Assembly (NCBI GenBank): GCA_004835665.1
Contig: RBKR01000013.1
Span: forward strand, 248,001-312,000
Source of the DNA: Phoma sp. XZ068
Taxonomy: Eukaryota > Ascomycota > Dothideomycetes > Pleosporales > Didymellaceae
DNA length: 64,000 nt
Reading direction: 5' to 3'
Position numbers and translations under genes: made by a program. Shown in pieces: positions 33,927 through 44,091 of this stretch. How positions within the stretch are numbered: the stretch's first letter is position 1; every line of letters starts with the position of its first letter. The notes under the pieces are model-generated. The model was not told where the DNA came from, searched no databases, and saw only the letters and a program-made list of their open reading frames with translations.

Positions 33927-35513
33927 ATGTCCCTCGTTGATGAGAAGGCCGGGGCCACCGAGATCGAGCGCATCCACTCGACAGAGTCAAAGCTTAACAA
34001 TGACCGCATCAACACATTCACTCCTGAGGAGCAGAAGAAGATTATCCGCAAGGTCGATCTTCGTCTGATTCCTACACTCGGTTTCATGTACTGTGTGTCC
34101 CTCATGGACAGGACGAACTTGGGTGTTGCCATGGTCGCTGGCATGGGTGTCGACCTCAAGCTCACCGGCGAGCGCTACAGCATCATCGTCTTGCTATTCT
34201 TCATCACATACGTTGCATTGCAGCCCCCTGCCACCGTTGTTTTGCGCAAGCTCGGCCCCCGTATCTTCCTTCCAGCGATCGTAGTCATCTGGGGAGCAGT
34301 CATGATTGGCTTTGGTTTCGTCAAGGAGTGGCACACCATGATTCCCCTTCGTCTTCTGCTCGGTATCTTCGAGGCTGGCTTCTTCCCAGGCAGTGCGTAT
34401 TTACTCTCATGCTGGTATAAGCGGTACGAATTACAGAAGCGGAACACTGTTTTCTTCCTCATTGGCATGCTGTCGTCGGCTTTTTCAGGAATTCTCGGCT
34501 ACCTCTTCTCCCTGCTCCAGGGCCATGGTATCCAGGCTGCCCCCTGGCTCGGTGTCCACTACGGACCTACCAAGGCTAAGCCCAAGACCCCTGTGTCCTT
34601 TGGTCCTGGTCTCAGCGGCTGGCGATGGATCTTTATCCTCCAGGGTGTCATCACCGTAGTCATCGGCCTCATCGGCTGGTACTTCATCGTTGACTTCCCC
34701 GAGCTGGCACACAAGCCTGGCATGGGCAAGAAGTTCCTCAACAAGGACGAAGTCGACTTCATTGTGGCCCGCATTGAGCAGGATCGCCACGATGCTCTCC
34801 CTGAGGAGTTCAACATCAGGAAGTACCTCGCGAACGCGCTCGACCTCAAGGTCTGGGGATTCGCTAGCATCTTCATGCTTACGACTACCATCACTTACGC
34901 CATCGCCTACTTCCTTCCCATTATTCTCAAGGATGGCATGGGTTTCAGCACCGCTGCCTCCAACTGCCTCATCGCCCCCCCTTACGTCTTCGCCGCCTTC
35001 GTCATGATGGGCTTTGCTTATCTCGGAGATAAATAGTGAGTTTAATCAAGCACAATGTTCTGAAGTACTTCAGCTAACTGTACCAGCCATGTTCGATCCG
35101 TCTGGGTCATCGCCAACGGTGTCATGGCACTCATCGGTCTCCCTATGATTGGTTTCTCCAACAACGTCGGCGTTCGCTACACTGGAGTCTTCCTCGCTAC
35201 CGCTGCCGCCAACGCCAACGTCCCCGCCGTCCTCACATGGCAGGCCAACAACATCCGCGGCCAGTGGAAGCGCGCTCTCTGCTCTGCCACCCTCGTCGGC
35301 GCCGGCGGTATCGGAGGAATCATAGGAGGAACAGTGTTCCGTACGCAAGACGCGCCTCACTACGTTCCCGGTATCACTGCTTGCATGATCGCCGCTGGTC
35401 TTATTGTTGTTATCTCGCTCCTGATGAACCTTAAGTTCTGGAGGGCTAACAAGCGCGCTGATGCCGGCGGTAAGATCATCGAGGGTCTTGAGGGTTTCAG
35501 GTACACTTTGTAA
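33927..35513 (+). CDS. MFS permease, anion:cation symporter family (Tna1/Dal5-like)
   Basis: Two exons, 33927-35035 and 35087-35513, with a 51-nt intron (GTGAGT donor, GCTAAC branch), give 511 aa. The hydrophilic N-terminus leads into KKIIRKVDLRLIPTLGFMYC and then DRTNLGVA, a hallmark of this branch. Twelve membrane segments follow, with a central loop holding VDFPELAHK and the LNKDEVDFIVARIEQDR stretch seen in Tna1-like nicotinate and other carboxylate transporters. Near the end, WQANNIRGQWKRALCSA and a Gly-rich TM11 (GAGGIGGIIGG) are also typical. It should import an organic anion with protons at the plasma membrane. The frame extends upstream to 33762, but ATG 33927 (ACAATGT) begins the conserved N-terminus. 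It shares the family of the permease at 17302 but is not a recent copy of it. Confidence 0.88.
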
Positions 35514-35993
35514 TAGGTTGCGAGAGATACCATGTAGACTTATCTACCTTATGCGGGTGACCGCTACGAATATTATGTCAGTTCAAATGCATACTTCACG
35601 CCTTTAGTCACAGTGTCGTTTACGTTCTTGGGTTGCTACACATCATCAAGATATCAATATATCACAGTAGAACTACCAAAAAATAAAAGAGGGGGGGGGG
35701 GGGTTTACTTAGCAAGAATATATATTCGAAGCCAAATCATACATTTCACAAAAGCAGGCAAGAAAACGTTTACCTAACAAGAATGCATTTTTTCAATATT
35801 TATTGTACTTCGTTACAAGCGGCTACTTTATCGTTCGTCTCCAACAGTATTAGTGCAGAAAGGAATGTGCTGAAACTCCATACTGTGCTAACATCCATCC
35901 AAAGATCCAAAGAAACACCAATGCTATGCCTTGCTAAACCAAAGGAGCGAAAAGCAATTGTCGTTATTCGTCAAATTCGTCCCTCCGAGACAT
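35514..35993. other. Convergent intergenic region
   Basis: This 480-base region lies between the 3' ends of the MFS permease and small HSP genes. It is AT-rich and holds a run of 13 G at 35691-35703. No gene. Confidence 0.5.
35691..35703 (+). repeat. Homopolymer run of 13 G
   Basis: The run is uninterrupted and flanked by AAAATAAAAGA on the left and TTTACTT on the right. Its length could be uncertain in short-read assembly. Confidence 0.9.
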
Positions 35994-36599
35994 TTACTCG
36001 ATGTTAACCTTCCTCGACTGGGGCGCAGTAGCCTTCGGCACCACAATGCTCAAGATGCCGTTCCTCAGACTAGCCTTTACAGCATCCTGATCGACGCGTG
36101 CAGGGAAAGCGAAGCTGCGGTGGAACGAGCCCACAGAGCGCTCGCTGACCCAGTACTTGTGCTTGGGCTGCTCCTTCGAGACCTCCTTCTGCTCAGACTG
36201 CTTGGCAACCTGGGTGTCCTTGCCGGCGGCCTCGGCGGCCTCATCTTCGACGGTGGGCTGGTGCTTGTCGTCCGTGGAGTTGGACTCGATCTGTTTCTGC
36301 TCCTCGCCGCCTTCGATGGCAGTGGGGCGCTGGCCCTCTTCGCGGACGTGCTCGTGCTTTCCGGAAATGGTTAAGGTGTTGTTGTCAGTCCATTCGATGC
36401 TGACATTCTTCTGGTCTACGCCAGGGAGCTCGCCGTGCAGCTCGTAGGCCTCCTTAGTCTCCTTGACGTCGAACTTGGGTGTAAAGGAGCGGAGGCTGTT
36501 GAACTGGCGGTCAACATCGCGGAAGGCCTGGCGGTCATACTCGTCAAAGAGACGGAAGATGGGAGCGAACTCCTGAGTGAAGCGTGGGAAGAGAGACAT
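35994..36599 (-). CDS. hsp30: Small heat-shock protein (Hsp20/Hsp30 family)
   Basis: This single-exon gene encodes 201 aa from ATG 36599. The N-terminus is MSLFPRFTQEFAPIFRLFDEY. The alpha-crystallin domain begins at PKFDVKETKEAYELHGELPG and ends with GSFHRSFAFPARVD and the signature NGILSIVVPK (about residues 185-194). As in fungal Hsp30, it is split by an acidic, Gln/Glu/Lys-rich insert of about 60 residues. The protein is an ATP-independent holdase. The open frame continues upstream without a stop, and two further ATGs (36734, 36698) would add a basic Arg/Ser/Thr-rich leader resembling a mitochondrial targeting sequence. I prefer 36599 because its context is strong (ACAATGT) and the TATA box at 36754 lies only 20 bases before the 36734 ATG. 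Heat control is suggested by an HSE-like site at 36881. Confidence 0.88.
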   Translation of the reverse strand: MSLFPRFTQEFAPIFRLFDEYDRQAFRDVDRQFNSLRSFTPKFDVKETKEAYELHGELPGVDQKNVSIEWTDNNTLTISGKHEHVREEGQRPTAIEGGEEQKQIESNSTDDKHQPTVEDEAAEAAGKDTQVAKQSEQKEVSKEQPKHKYWVSERSVGSFHRSFAFPARVDQDAVKASLRNGILSIVVPKATAPQSRKVNIE

Positions 36600-36753
36600 T
36601 GTTGCTGGTGAGGTTGCAAATGTGCGTGTAGCTGCTGGCTTGGAGATGCGATTGAGTTGGTTGGGAACTCGGCGGATCGTTGTGCGCAGTGATTGCATAG
36701 AAGATTTGATGGTTGTTGTTCTGATGGTGGACATGAGAGGGTTGATTGAGCTG

Positions 36754-36761
36754 TATATATA
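36754..36761 (-). promoter_or_regulatory. TATA box of the small HSP gene
   Basis: TATATATA lies 155 bases upstream of the preferred start at 36599 and 56 bases upstream of the ATG at 36698. Confidence 0.6.
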
Positions 36762-36880
36762 CTCAAGCATCATATTCGAGAAGCATCATGATGATGCTCG
36801 ACCTTACTCGACAGTACCTCATACTGTCGTCAAGGTGGTGTGAAGGAAACATGAAGATGCTCGGTGATACTTCGGGTTGG

Positions 36881-36893
36881 TTCCAGAGCATTC
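36881..36893 (-). promoter_or_regulatory. Heat-shock element upstream of the small HSP gene
   Basis: TTCcaGAgcaTTC shows three 5-bp units with the alternating TTC/GAA spacing of an HSE; the middle unit is GAG instead of GAA. It is about 125 bases upstream of the TATA box. A second partial site TTCgaGAA lies at 36775-36782. Confidence 0.55.
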
Positions 36894-37142
36894 GACGCCG
36901 GGAACTGTCACAAGACCAATACCGGCTGGCTTTTGATCGCAAAACCGGGTTACTGCAGAGATTGCTGTAGTCTTTTGAATCTTCCAATCACATCCTTGGT
37001 CCCCGCAATGTAATCGACGATGGGCATCAGGAGAGAGCCGTCTCGAAATTTCCGCCAGGGGTCACGTGATGATCCGCTCGAGCTGCGTTCCAAGTTTGTG
37101 CCTTTTGACAGGGCTTTCATTGGATAAGCAATAATCTGTGCC

Positions 37143-37479
37143 TCAGTGGAGATCACGAATGCCCGGGTCCTGGTAGGTTTCGAGTTGTCTGCGGCCCCTT
37201 CGCAGAAGATACTCGATTGTGCCAAAGTCTTTCTTGCCAACCCCTTGGTTCTTGTGGAATTCAGCCCTAGAGTCCATCAGTCATGTTATCGACGATATTA
37301 GTCGACATCTCTGTACCTTGCGAAGTCTCGGAAATGCGATCGTGTATCCTGTAAATGTGAGTCGCGCATAGCAAATGTACAAATTGACATCATCATACCG
37401 AAGGCTTCTCCCTCACAGCTCGTAAGCATTGGCGATACAAAGACAAAACTTCTCTTTGCAGTCCCGATAGTCGCGCCAT
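37143..37479 (-). CDS. SDH6: Succinate dehydrogenase assembly factor 1 (SDHAF1/Sdh6), LYR protein
   Basis: Three tiny exons, 37399-37479 (81 nt), 37317-37348 (32 nt) and 37143-37266 (124 nt), with two introns of about 50 nt, give 78 aa, the same size as yeast Sdh6. The N-terminus has the LYR motif followed by a conserved Arg (VLSLYRQCLRAVREKP). Then come DTRSHFRDFAR, AEFHKNQGVGKKDFGTIEYLLRRG and RRQLETYQDPGIRDLH, all in the SDHAF1 order. Members bind the iron-sulfur transfer machinery through LYR and help mature the Fe-S clusters of the Sdh2 subunit in the mitochondrial matrix. No presequence is needed in this family. No single reading frame covers the gene, so it is easily missed by ORF-based calling. 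Confidence 0.9.
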
Positions 37480-38197
37480 GTTCGATCAATTGATGTCGAT
37501 TGAAGTGCGACAGCGATGAGTGATGTCAACTTTCGAGATCGAAAGCCTCGGTGTCGCCTCCCGAACAACACCGAGACGCTTTGGCCATGGACCGTGCTTG
37601 AACTTCACGGCGACAACAGTCGAGATACAGTGAAGCATTTTTCCTTCAAAAATGCTGTGTAGCTCAATGTGATCCGTCGGCCACAAGCACTGGTAGTTCA
37701 ACAGCCTGGCCATTGGCTTGATAGAAAGCCACATGCAGACCCCGCAATGCCAACACAGCACCGAACCGCATCATGTTTAACGTCTGCTCGAAACTGCTCT
37801 CTTAACTCAGCTCTCGATCGCTGGTAGGACTTTGGTCGCATATGTATTGTTCTTCTCGGTAGTATGTTGACGGCATTGCAATGATTTGGTGTGGACTTCT
37901 GAAAAGCGGTGATGTATTTACTATACAGACGCACTAATACATCAAATTGAAGGAAAAACGATAACCGAAAAGTCTTGCAGGATATTCCAGTATCTCTGCT
38001 TCTACAACTCGATCAACGAGCGTTCCAATCTGTATGCCGAATGCCAGAAGTGGAAGATGAGGATAACCACCATGAATTCATGCAGGCGCTGTGCGAAGAA
38101 GACAGCAGCGAAGGAGAACAATACTGACACCCCAGATGACAGCTACGTCAGCGAAGACCACACACTTGATTTTATACCTTCCTTAGACCATAATATC
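37480..38197. promoter_or_regulatory. Promoter of SDHAF1 and 3' flank of the unknown gene
   Basis: This 718-base region lies between two minus-strand genes. Short open frames have no domain character. No gene was recognised. Confidence 0.4.
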
Positions 38198-39097
38198 TTA
38201 GCAAGTCTCCTGTTCATTCGCAGTTGTCCAATTGTCGTTGGGGTTGTAAGCCGTATTATAGGGATCATACTCCGAGTATGGGTGTGGTGGGAATGGGCCT
38301 ATACCACTACGATTGTTGCCATCTTCTTCTGATGCGAAAGAGCAGTGTGACGGAGTATGTCTTTCGGGGGATTGCTCTGGTGCGTATTCGTGATGTATAA
38401 AGGTATCGTTAGGGTCGTCATTGTGGCCTGTGGTCGTGCTCGGAGATGGTTCGCGAGTCTGTGTTGGGGTGCTTTCGAGCGCCCTGCTGTATCGAGCTTG
38501 CAGTGGTGTCAGTTAACGTTATTTTGTTTTGCGATGGAGTGATAAAGAGCTGGAAACAACACTGTCATTATGGTTCAGACCCAAGCAAATCCATCAGCTG
38601 TGGCTCGCACCAGAAACTGCTGCAAGAGCTGCTCACAAACAGATGACGACTGCCTGTGATCATTTCGAAGCTTCAGAGGAAAGGACGAAAGCAGTCTACT
38701 CACCAAGTTCTTTGTCTGAAACATGCTTGGCCGAGCGCCGACGTTCAAGCACTTTCCACTCCGGTGGTGACATATACGGCCCCTTCTGTTCCGGACTGAG
38801 GATGGGCGTCGGTGTCGAGCTGTTTAGCAGACCTTTCCTTGGGGTGTGCGGCGGCTGATATGGGTAATGGCCACAAGGCGCACCTGCATTAGGCTGCATT
38901 ACAGCCTCGTCTCCGCTGACTTCGACATCACCTGGATAGATTGGGTATGACCCCTTTCTGGGTCCGAATAGAGCGCCGACGTGATCGACATCGGGTGCAC
39001 CATGAGAGGCTACGGCCTTGTAGTTGTCTTGAGAATGAGACTCACTTTCTCGACTAAGGATGCGGTCAAGCTCAGCCTCATCAGCCTGAGAAGACAT
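38198..39097 (-). CDS. Unknown, disordered, Pro/Ser-rich protein
   Basis: Two exons, 38704-39097 and 38198-38496, join across a 207-nt intron (GTGAGT donor, TTAACTGAC branch region, GCAAG acceptor) to give 230 aa. The join reads RRSAKHVSDKELARYSRALE without a break. The start (MSSQADEAELDRILSRESES) looks helical and acidic; the rest is rich in Pro, Ser, His, Tyr and Asn, with SP/TP sites (TPTQTREPSPS, PERHTPS) suggesting phosphorylation. The C-terminal part YSEYDPYNTAYNPND is Tyr/Asn-rich. I do not recognise the family and there is no membrane segment or signal. An in-frame ATG at 39133 could add 12 residues. Alternatively the first exon ends two codons after the donor (GGT GAG TAG). Confidence 0.6.
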
Positions 39098-41011
39098 GTT
39101 GCCTGGTGCAAGAGGCTGAGGCGCAGGGCGCATTCTCCAACGGTAAGTAAGACGGAAGGCGGGCGGTAGGCGCCCAGGTGAGTGGTCTTTAAAAAGCCAG
39201 TAGTTAACAATACGACTCGATAAGGGAGTCGTGTCAAAGAGTCGGGCGTTCCAGCATCAGTACGAAAAAGAATGATGGAGATGAAGATGGGGCCAGGCAC
39301 AGCACGAGGTGATCATATAACAACGATGTCAACAATTCCTGTAGAAGAGGGTAGCCGCGCGAACCACACACTGGTGCCTCGGAGGTGTGTGCGCAAATGC
39401 AGTGCGCATGAAACGTACCGTCGCTCCTCACACCTACCAATCACCCACAATAGGGAGATATCGATTGGTCGTTGCAGCAAATGACCGGAGGCAAGATCCT
39501 CGTAGGGTCAGGGTATGGGTACCAACAGACTCGGGACGCCCAGCATACCGTTTACCACTCAGGTGGGTTGCCGCCCGTAGGTGGAGCCGCAATGGTGATG
39601 CAGTCGGTGGCCGTCAAAAAGCGCACATTACGCCGTATCCGTTGCACCGGGGCTTCCATCACATCCTTCAGAACAGTGCGAACCTTGTTATGACAGCCCA
39701 GGCTAGAGTCCTGTGCTTGATAGCCTGCATTAGGGCTTATTGCAGGAACTATCAGCGTCTCCTGTACCACATTTCTGTCAGGAACGGCCGTCGGCCGATT
39801 AATGGAATATTTTACACCCGTCAGACTGGTGGATGATGGATAGTAGAAGGTATTGCGAGCAGGTGACAGGCTCAGTACACAGAGCAACTCGGTCAACGCC
39901 GACTTACGAGACAATCCAAGGCTACGAAGGGCTGGAGATATGTGGGTATTCACTTCAAGATGTGATCACTGACGTGCGCCTGTGTGACACCGTTAGGCTT
40001 TACGTCCAGCATTGATAACCCTGCAGTGTCAACCGAAACTAGCGAGATGGACGCCCACACATGTGCGCGAGGAGGTCGGACTGAAAGCCCGCATAAGATG
40101 CATGCCTGCATTGCATGTGTGATAATCACCGACGATGCTTTGGTGAGCGTAGGAAGAAAGTCTATGCAGGGTCCTTTCACCGGTGACCCGTGACCTTCAA
40201 GCCTGCCCGTGACTTTGAAGCCACCCTCGTGACTTTCAAGCCATCTCGCGCAGGAACTGCAGGCTTGCGAATATGCACCCATTGCATGATCCTGGAAAGT
40301 ACAAATGTGATGATGTTGTGAATGGTTCGCATTACCAACCTTAGTTGGTTTGGTCATAAAAGCAACTGCGAAGACGTCAAGCTTCGGAAAGTACAGGTGC
40401 GAGAAGCAAATGGGGCGATACCACTTAAGCGCTCTCTTGTGACAACGCCAATTGCCTCTGAGGTTAGGTGCTGCCGTGTCCGTGCTGCAGGGTACACACC
40501 CTTGCATTGTCCAAATTCATGGTAGTCTGAAAACTCAATGTATGCTGGGCGGGGCGAGACCTTTGCCTGAAAGAGGTCAGTGACGTTTGCTTCCTTCCAC
40601 CGTTCGAACATGCATGAACAAGCACAGAAGTGGGACCACATCTGGGTTGAAGGGGATGTTGTGAAAAGCGGGGCTCTTGCAGATTGCAAACTCGGGGGAG
40701 CCGAGCGCACGGCTTGACAGCCTTGTTCGAAGCGAGCTGCAGAACGGGTGGTATCCAGGATAGTGGGTCAGCAAGGCTGAAACTTCAGTGAGGATTGCGA
40801 GGGTACCACGTGTATGGTGGTATAGTTTCTTAATCGAGGTCATTGAGCCGTGATGTTGCAATGGGGGCGAACGTGAGAAAGACTTTTTGATTCCATGCAT
40901 GCTCGCATGTATGGTATATGATCGTTAATGTTGCACTTGAGCGCCGGTAACGCCGTGCCGTCCCTATGCCGCGTCTCGAACGTGAGTAACGATGAAAAGA
41001 GAATGAAGGCT
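39098..41011. other. Gene-free region with short tandem repeats
   Basis: This 1.9 kb region has short overlapping open frames on both strands (for example minus 39552-39953, 133 codons, and minus 39950-40507, 185 codons) without recognisable domains or consistent splice structure. It contains a 20-bp tandem repeat at 40189-40246. No gene is supported. Confidence 0.4.
40189..40246. repeat. Three-copy tandem repeat of about 20 bp
   Basis: The units share CGTGACTTTCAAGCC with one or two substitutions each. There is no coding context. Confidence 0.8.
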
Positions 41012-42249
41012 CTACGCGCCGTTGCGAAGCGATCTCCTCTTTGCAACCGCGGTAGCCAGCTCCTCGAGAACAGCCTCGGTGTCTTCCCAGTTGATGCAAG
41101 CGTCTGTAATCGAAACACCGTACTGCAGCCCCTCCTTGCCTTCCTTGGGTACCTTCTGATTTCCTACACGCGCGTTAGTTTGGGTACCAGTTGCAATTGC
41201 GGAACAGAACTCACCCTCGTTGATGTTGCTCTCGATCATCACGCCCATGATGCCTGTCTCGCCAGCAGAAATCTGCTCAGCCAGAACATGCGCAACCTTG
41301 GGCTGGTTCTTGTGGTTCTTCTCGGAGTTGCCGTGGCTGCAGTCGATCATCAACCGTGCGTTGAGGCCCTTCTTCTCAAGAGCTTCGCGTGACTCCTTGA
41401 TGCTCTTCTCATCGTAGTTTGTGCCCTTCTTTCCGCCACGCAGAATGACGAAGCAGTCGTCGTTTCCGACAGTACCAACAATGGCAACGACACCAGGCTT
41501 GGTGACAGAGAGGAAGTGGTGAGGGTGCTTAACGGAGCCAATGGCGTCTACAGCGACGTCGAGAGTTCCGTCGGTACCGTTCTTGAAGCCTACAGGGAAG
41601 GACAGACCAGAGGCAAGCTCACGGTGGAGCTGGGACTCGGTCGTCCTGGCACCAATGGCTCCAACACTGAGCAGATCGGCCAAGAACTGAGGAGAGATGG
41701 TATCCAGCATCTCACTGGCAAGCGGCATGCCCTTCTCGGTCAAGTCGACGAAGAGCTGTCTTGAGACGCGCAGGCCCTTGTTGATCTTGAAGGTGTTGTC
41801 AATGTCTGGGTCGTTGATCAGACCCTTCCACCCAACGGTTGTGCGGGGCTTCTCCAAGTAGGAGCGCATGACGATGAGGAGGTCATCTTGGTACTTCTCC
41901 TTCAGTTTGAGGAGGCGGTCGCAGTACTCGAGGGCGGCTTTGGGGTCGTGGATCGAGCAGGGGCCAATGACTACGAGAAGTCTGCCGTTCTTGTCACGGC
42001 CTTGGACGACCTCGACTGTCTCATTACGGCCCTTCAGGACAGTGTCTCTTGACTTCTGTGACTGGGGAATTTCGCTCTGAAGGAGATCGGGAGGTGTGAG
42101 GGGATTGTAGCCGCGAATGCGCCAATCTTCCGAGTTGGCGGCATCGCCAACTGACTTGTTCTCGATGTAGAACTACGCAACATCGTCAGAAAGTGCAATT
42201 GGTGGGGTAGTGGCGGGGTATTAAAGCAGATGTGGGTACTCACAGACAT
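41012..42249 (-). CDS. DAHP synthase (3-deoxy-D-arabino-heptulosonate 7-phosphate synthase, class I)
   Basis: Three exons, 42244-42249 (only ATG TCT), 41215-42172 and 41012-41163, give 371 aa, the usual length of Aro3/Aro4. The start after splicing is MSFYIENKSVGDAANSEDWR. Conserved blocks include RGYNPLTPP, LVVIGPCSIHDPKAALEYC, MRSYLEKPRTTVGWKGLINDP, SVGAIGARTTESQLHRELASG, RGGKKGTNYD and DCSHGNSEKNHKNQ, with the metal-binding Cys in GPCS and His in SHGN. The enzyme condenses phosphoenolpyruvate with erythrose 4-phosphate, the first step of the shikimate pathway. Which amino acid feeds back (Phe or Tyr) cannot be decided here. A TGACTC site 122 bases upstream suggests general amino-acid control. 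Confidence 0.95.
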
Positions 42250-43017
42250 GACTGCTCTAAATCTATACTTCGGAAGAACTCTTGTGTGTGTGTGCTGCGA
42301 GACAATTGCTGGAGGATAAACTTTTACCTGCTACGCTCAGCCTACCTTTACGTCGACTGTGGGGCGCGAAGAGTCAAGCATGTGTGAATGACTGTCCGGA
42401 GTCGGCCCTCCTGCGATTGGCTGCTGCTGGGCGGTGAGCTATTGTATTTTGGGAGCACGCGGCACGGGGCGTTCTTGACTGCGTCTGGACCACAAAGTCA
42501 CCGAAGTGACAACACTCACGCATCTGCTTCTTGGGTGCAACGACTTGATGCGACTTGCCTTCCAAGACCATCAACCAATTCAATCACATTGCGACATCAA
42601 GAAATCACACCGCTAACAATGAGGCAGTCAAAGGTAGTCGCAGTTGCACAACGTCCCGCAATGCTCCGACCTCCCTTGACTTCCATCCATCATTCTTTTA
42701 GCACATGATGATGGCCTGAGCAAAGCTTCACGGGCCGATTCAGACTTCAACTCATGATTATCCCTTTTCGTCACATTAACAATTGAGTAGGATGCATAGC
42801 TACATTATCAGTCAGCTCTATGCGGTCATAGGTGCTACTCCACCATAACGACGTCATGGGTATGCCATACAGAAAGTGCCATTTACACCGACAACACAAT
42901 TGTGTCGGCGCACTTCACAACAGTACCTTTCATACAAGTATTCACTTCTTTCAAGGTGAATTTTGCCATCATCTTCTTCAATTCCCTATACACATCGTAC
43001 TAGACTTCGCAGTCAAT
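42250..43017. promoter_or_regulatory. Shared divergent promoter of DAHP synthase and the TIM-barrel enzyme
   Basis: This 768-base region lies between the two start codons. The 5' part carries GAGTCA at 42371. Plus-strand short frames have no domain. The region is a candidate for joint regulation of the two genes. Confidence 0.5.
42371..42376 (-). promoter_or_regulatory. Possible CPC1/Gcn4-type site upstream of DAHP synthase
   Basis: GAGTCA on the plus strand reads TTGACTCTT on the gene's strand. It has the core TGACTC but an imperfect right flank. Amino-acid biosynthesis genes are known targets of this factor; here it is only a motif match. Confidence 0.4.
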
Positions 43018-44091
43018 ATGGGCGGCATCGACATCTCCTCCCTAGCCACTATCCCAATCAGCTACGCTACCTGCTCACTTGGATCACCCAACTCACCTCC
43101 TCCACTCCTCGACCGCTTGACGGCCACATCTAAAGCCGATTTTTCCGCCGTCGAGCTCTCCTTCCCAGACATCCTTTCCTACGGCAAAACACTCTTAGGC
43201 CATGAAGTCCAGCCAAACAACTACAATGAGCTCGTCAAAGTCGCCTCAGCAATCAAGCAAGAATGCGAGAAGAGAAACCTCGGCATCATGATGCTGCAGC
43301 CCTTCGCCAACTTTGAAGGCTGGCCGCAGGGCTCGGACGAACGCAAGGACGCGTTCGAGCGGCTGGACGGCTGGATACGCATCATGCAGGCTGCAGGCAC
43401 AGACATGCTTCAAGTCGGATCCACAGATTCCAAGCTTGAGAAACTGGACCGGAGCCGCATCGTACCCGACCTCCAGGAGCTGGCTGACAGGCTGGCGCAG
43501 CATGGGTTCCGTGTCGCGTACGAGAACTGGTGCTGGTCAACGCACGCGCCGGACTGGAAAGATGTATGGGAGATCGTGCAGAAGGTCGACCGACCGAACA
43601 TTGGACTGTGTCTTGATACGTTCCAGACTGCCGGTGGTGAATGGGCAGATCCTAGGACGAAGTCAGGGTTGCTGGAGGATGTGTCGAGGGAGGAGCTGGA
43701 CGAGCGGTTTAAGAAGAGTCTTGAGGAACTTGGGCAGACAGTCCCAAAGGATAAGATCTACCTTCTACAAATCAGCGATGCCTACAGGGTCCCGCAAGTG
43801 CTTGAGGACAAGCGAGATAACGATGGGTTGCTGCCACGGGGGCGGTGGAGCCACGACTTCAGGCCCTTGCCCTACAACGGTGGTTACCTCCCTGTCGTTG
43901 ACGTCGCACGAGCAGTGCTCAACACCGGCTTCCGAGGTTGGTTCAGCTACGAAGTCTTTGATGGTGGTGAAGAGGGTAAGGGTGGAGATGTCGACATTGT
44001 CGCGTATGCGCGCGCAGCCAGAACTGTACATGACAGACTGTTGGCTGAGTGCGCCGGCGAGAAGGTCCCAGAAAAATTTGCGACACGATAG
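43018..44091 (+). CDS. Xylose-isomerase-like TIM-barrel enzyme (sugar phosphate isomerase/epimerase; 3-dehydroshikimate dehydratase-like)
   Basis: This single-exon gene encodes 357 aa. The AP-endonuclease-2-type barrel shows likely metal ligands on successive strands: Glu in FSAVELSFPD, Glu in RVAYENWCW, Asp in IGLCLDTFQT, a QISD block and Glu in GWFSYEVFD near the end. MLQPFANFEGW and LQVGSTDS are typical of fungal members, many of which are labelled 3-dehydroshikimate dehydratase (QutC/Qa-4 type) or sugar isomerase. The reaction is not certain from sequence. The open frame continues upstream to 42832, but ATG 43018 starts the conserved part and sits in a good context (AATATGG). It is divergent from DAHP synthase, so a link to shikimate or quinate metabolism is attractive but unproven. 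Confidence 0.75.
   Translation: MGGIDISSLATIPISYATCSLGSPNSPPPLLDRLTATSKADFSAVELSFPDILSYGKTLLGHEVQPNNYNELVKVASAIKQECEKRNLGIMMLQPFANFEGWPQGSDERKDAFERLDGWIRIMQAAGTDMLQVGSTDSKLEKLDRSRIVPDLQELADRLAQHGFRVAYENWCWSTHAPDWKDVWEIVQKVDRPNIGLCLDTFQTAGGEWADPRTKSGLLEDVSREELDERFKKSLEELGQTVPKDKIYLLQISDAYRVPQVLEDKRDNDGLLPRGRWSHDFRPLPYNGGYLPVVDVARAVLNTGFRGWFSYEVFDGGEEGKGGDVDIVAYARAARTVHDRLLAECAGEKVPEKFATR

Larger units (their letters stand above)
36600..37142. promoter_or_regulatory. Promoter region of the small HSP gene
   Basis: This region includes the possible N-terminal extension of the HSP (36600-36734), the TATA box, heat-shock elements and the 3' UTR of the SDHAF1 gene. No further gene. Confidence 0.5.

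Noticed and set aside
33927..35513. Idea that the two MFS permeases in the window are a recent duplication
   Set aside because: They share family motifs but differ clearly in sequence and intron positions, so they are separate members.
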